A stretch of DNA of 6,171 bases. Origin: Methanoregulaceae archaeon (GTDB taxonomy: Archaea > Halobacteriota > Methanomicrobia > Methanomicrobiales > Methanospirillaceae). Under the pieces are notes generated by a model. It ran no database searches. It saw nothing but the letters and a program-made list of their open reading frames with translations, and had not been told where the DNA came from. The position numbers were made by a program, and so were the translations under genes. Within the stretch, counting starts at the first letter, position 1. Every line of letters begins with the position of its first letter. The stretch spans positions 1 to 6,171 of the forward strand of contig JAJRBS010000144.1 of assembly GCA_028679325.1 (NCBI GenBank), given 5' to 3'. Shown piece after piece: positions 5,721-6,171 of the stretch.

Positions 5721-6171
5721 TCGCGGTACGCCTGGCCGATGGCCTCAACATCTGTCCCTTCGTGCACAGCAGAGAGGAAGTTGGTCTCGAACTGGGAGGG
5801 CGGCAGGAAGATGCCTGATTTGAGCATCGCCTGCCAGAATACGGAGAAACGGGCTGTGTCGCACTCCATGGCTTCCGTGTAGTCCCGGGGAGGTTTGTTC
5901 CTGAAGAAGTACTTGAACATCGATCCCAGCTGGACGAATGACCCGTTTCCTTTTCCCTCAAGGGTTTCGCCGATTGTTCTCCCTGCCCGGGCAAGGTCGT
6001 CGTAGATGCCGCGGTGGGCATGCAGCCATCTCACGGTTGCCGTGCCGGCCGCAAGCGAGAGCGGGTTCCCAGAGAAGGTCCCCGCCTGGTAGACCGGCCC
6101 CTGGGGGGCGATCATCTCCATGATCTCCTCTCTCCCGCCGAATGCACCGATAGGAAGCCCTCCGCCGATGA
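5711..6171 (-). CDS. hemL: Glutamate-1-semialdehyde 2,1-aminomutase (HemL), C-terminal part only
   Basis: The last 152 residues of a PLP-dependent class III aminotransferase-fold enzyme that makes 5-aminolevulinate from glutamate-1-semialdehyde. It opens at the right edge with IGGGLPIGAFGGREEIMEM, the conserved segment right after the PLP lysine (G-K-I-I-G-G-G), so that lysine should be encoded a codon or two beyond the window. Other signatures: GPVYQAGTFSGNPLSLAAG, GSMFKYFF (family G-S-M-F) and the C-terminal SGIFLPPSQFETNFLSAVH, typical of HemL rather than other aminotransferases. The C-terminus is complete, ending with TGA at 5713-5711. The frame is open to the window edge and the start lies outside. 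HemL implies the C5 (glutamyl-tRNA) route to tetrapyrroles, so a glutamyl-tRNA reductase gene should exist elsewhere. Confidence 0.96.
   Translation of the reverse strand, partial: IGGGLPIGAFGGREEIMEMIAPQGPVYQAGTFSGNPLSLAAGTATVRWLHAHRGIYDDLARAGRTIGETLEGKGNGSFVQLGSMFKYFFRNKPPRDYTEAMECDTARFSVFWQAMLKSGIFLPPSQFETNFLSAVHEGTDVEAIGQAYRECL

Noticed and set aside
1..6171. tRNA or rRNA genes, CRISPR arrays, transposons or attachment sites
   Set aside because: I saw no cloverleaf-like sequence, evenly spaced repeats, transposase motifs or long direct repeats; the window is almost fully occupied by tetrapyrrole genes.

Overview
This window looks like archaeal, most likely methanogen, DNA. It is GC-rich outside one short AT-rich gap. 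The genes form an anaerobic (cobalt-early) corrin pathway, CbiL/F/G/H/T/C rather than the aerobic Cob forms, fed by C5-pathway porphyrin genes (hemL, hemC) and a stand-alone SUMT. The proteins resemble Methanomicrobiales/Methanosarcina relatives: a short ~200-residue CbiL with a VPGK segment, a short CbiG, and a CbiC with RCSVAVGD in place of the usual H-A-x-G-D. I favour a high-GC member of Methanomicrobiales, by recall of protein families rather than by a search.

Everything is on the minus strand, so the operon reads from right to left: hemL (3' part, enters from the right edge), hemC, cobA, a 55-nt gap, then cbiT, cbiL, cbiF, cbiG, cbiH and cbiC (runs off the left edge, nearly complete). 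All junctions except cobA/cbiT overlap, by 10, 4, 7, 1, 4, 17 and about 53 nt in order of transcription. The 55-nt gap before cbiT is the only non-coding stretch. It is about 40% GC and could carry an internal promoter splitting the cluster into a 'common tetrapyrrole' half and a 'corrin' half.

In pathway order, HemL makes 5-aminolevulinate and HemC polymerises porphobilinogen to hydroxymethylbilane. CobA dimethylates uroporphyrinogen III to precorrin-2, which in a methanogen also feeds coenzyme F430 (and siroheme/heme where those are made). CbiL (C20), CbiH (C17, ring contraction), CbiF (C11), CbiG (lactone opening), CbiT (C15 and decarboxylation) and CbiC (methyl migration to cobyrinate) then build the corrin ring. 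Steps with no gene here are HemA, HemB, HemD, precorrin-2 dehydrogenase, cobaltochelatase, CbiD, CbiE, CbiJ and CbiA. Some of these may lie just outside the window.

I do not see a new biological system: this is a recognisable biosynthetic operon. The points most worth a second look are the apparent loss of the catalytic histidine position in CbiC, the long dual-coding overlap of cbiH and cbiC, a strong stem-loop inside the 3' part of cbiC, the AT-rich gap before cbiT, and the absence of cbiE and hemD from their frequent positions.
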